A DNA stretch of 64,000 nucleotides, taken from contig NZ_CANMQT010000002.1 of NCBI RefSeq assembly GCF_947500065.1, positions 496,001 to 560,000 of the forward strand. Direction: 5' to 3'. This stretch comes from an uncultured Aquimarina sp. (lineage in GTDB: Bacteria; Bacteroidota; Bacteroidia; Flavobacteriales; Flavobacteriaceae). The position numbers and the translations under genes were made by a program. A model generated the notes under the pieces. It was not told the DNA's origin and ran no database searches. It saw only the letters and a program-made list of their open reading frames with translations. Below are positions 63,919-64,000 of this stretch, one piece after another (the stretch's first letter is position 1; each line of letters begins with the position of its first letter).

Positions 63919-64000
63919 ATTTACTTCTTTTATTAATTGCACTTTCAATCTCTTCTTCAATTGACTCTTCATTAATTGTTTCTAGTTCTTCTAAACTAGC
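63875..64000 (-). CDS. 3' end of an unidentified gene, cut by the window edge
   Basis: An open frame of 41 codons ends in TAG at 63877-63875. The visible end is acidic then lysine-rich (LEELETINEESIEEEIESA, later VSKKKKQSPQ). It overlaps the end of the epimerase gene by 44 bp. The frame is open to the window edge, but the protein cannot be identified. Confidence 0.5.
   Translation of the reverse strand, partial: ASLEELETINEESIEEEIESAINKRSKSIPLVSKKKKQSPQ

Noticed and set aside
1..64000. Insertion sequences, prophage, integrase sites, tRNA or rRNA genes and CRISPR arrays
   Set aside because: I saw no transposase or integrase product, no array of regularly spaced repeats and no cloverleaf-like sequence; a covariance-model search would be needed to exclude small RNA genes fully.

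Overview
The window looks like chromosomal DNA of a marine Flavobacteriaceae bacterium, possibly Aquimarina or a close relative (the genus is inference). The evidence is the AT-rich sequence, -7 promoter boxes of the Bacteroidetes form TAnnTTTG, many SusC-type TonB-dependent receptors and lipoproteins, a type IX secretion sorting domain, and housekeeping genes (tyrS, trmB, mrp, nfu) of flavobacterial type. I saw no rRNA, tRNA, CRISPR array, transposase or phage gene.

Positions 1-17400 hold an accessory redox region. A YceI/catalase-like fusion (cut by the window edge) and an AraC regulator are followed by two divergent operons. The leftward operon encodes an FAD amine oxidase, a GxW-type small-barrel candidate, a hitch-hiker-like small subunit, a GMC dehydrogenase with a 3Fe-4S-type cysteine motif, and a stand-alone VioB/RebD-like ferritin-fold enzyme. 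The rightward operon encodes a type 3 copper tyrosinase, a LodA/GoxA-family CTQ quinoprotein oxidase, a small conserved protein, its LodB-like flavoprotein maturase, a mono-heme lipoprotein and a cysteine-bearing membrane protein. The two operons face each other across a 257 bp region with mirror-image operator copies placed 26 and 27 bp from matching -7 boxes. They therefore look like one co-regulated system that uses five different redox cofactors. I regard this as the best candidate for an undescribed system here.

Positions 17400-26900 hold an ECF sigma factor with an overlapping membrane TPR protein (putative anti-sigma), a subtilisin-like lipoprotein, a TPR-CHAT caspase-like membrane protein, and three further lipoproteins. 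An exact 19 bp motif lies upstream of two of these genes in opposite orientations, which suggests a local regulon of envelope proteolysis.

Positions 26900-36350 are mostly ordinary: a metallophosphoesterase, a membrane AraC regulator with an acyltransferase, nfu-mrp, an outer-membrane barrel candidate, an alkyltransferase-like protein, LysE, TrmB and a glycosyltransferase.

Positions 36290-54320 form a phosphate region: PhoR/PhoB-like two-component genes, a PiT-type transporter, an OprP-like porin, ChrA, a MORN protein, and two TonB receptor/beta-helix lipoprotein pairs. Direct repeats of TAACA with an exact 11 bp period (Pho-box-like) precede several of them. The 1 kb gap between the two receptor pairs contains a second, orphan copy of the receptor promoter region and its own terminator, so a small RNA or gene remnant is possible.

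Positions 54400-64000 hold a MATE exporter, an orphan T9SS sorting domain, a LuxE-like protein, a tandem pair of YHS proteins with covarying terminators, an astacin protease, tyrS, a second sigma/TPR pair, a nucleotide-sugar-epimerase-like protein, and the 3' end of an unidentified gene.
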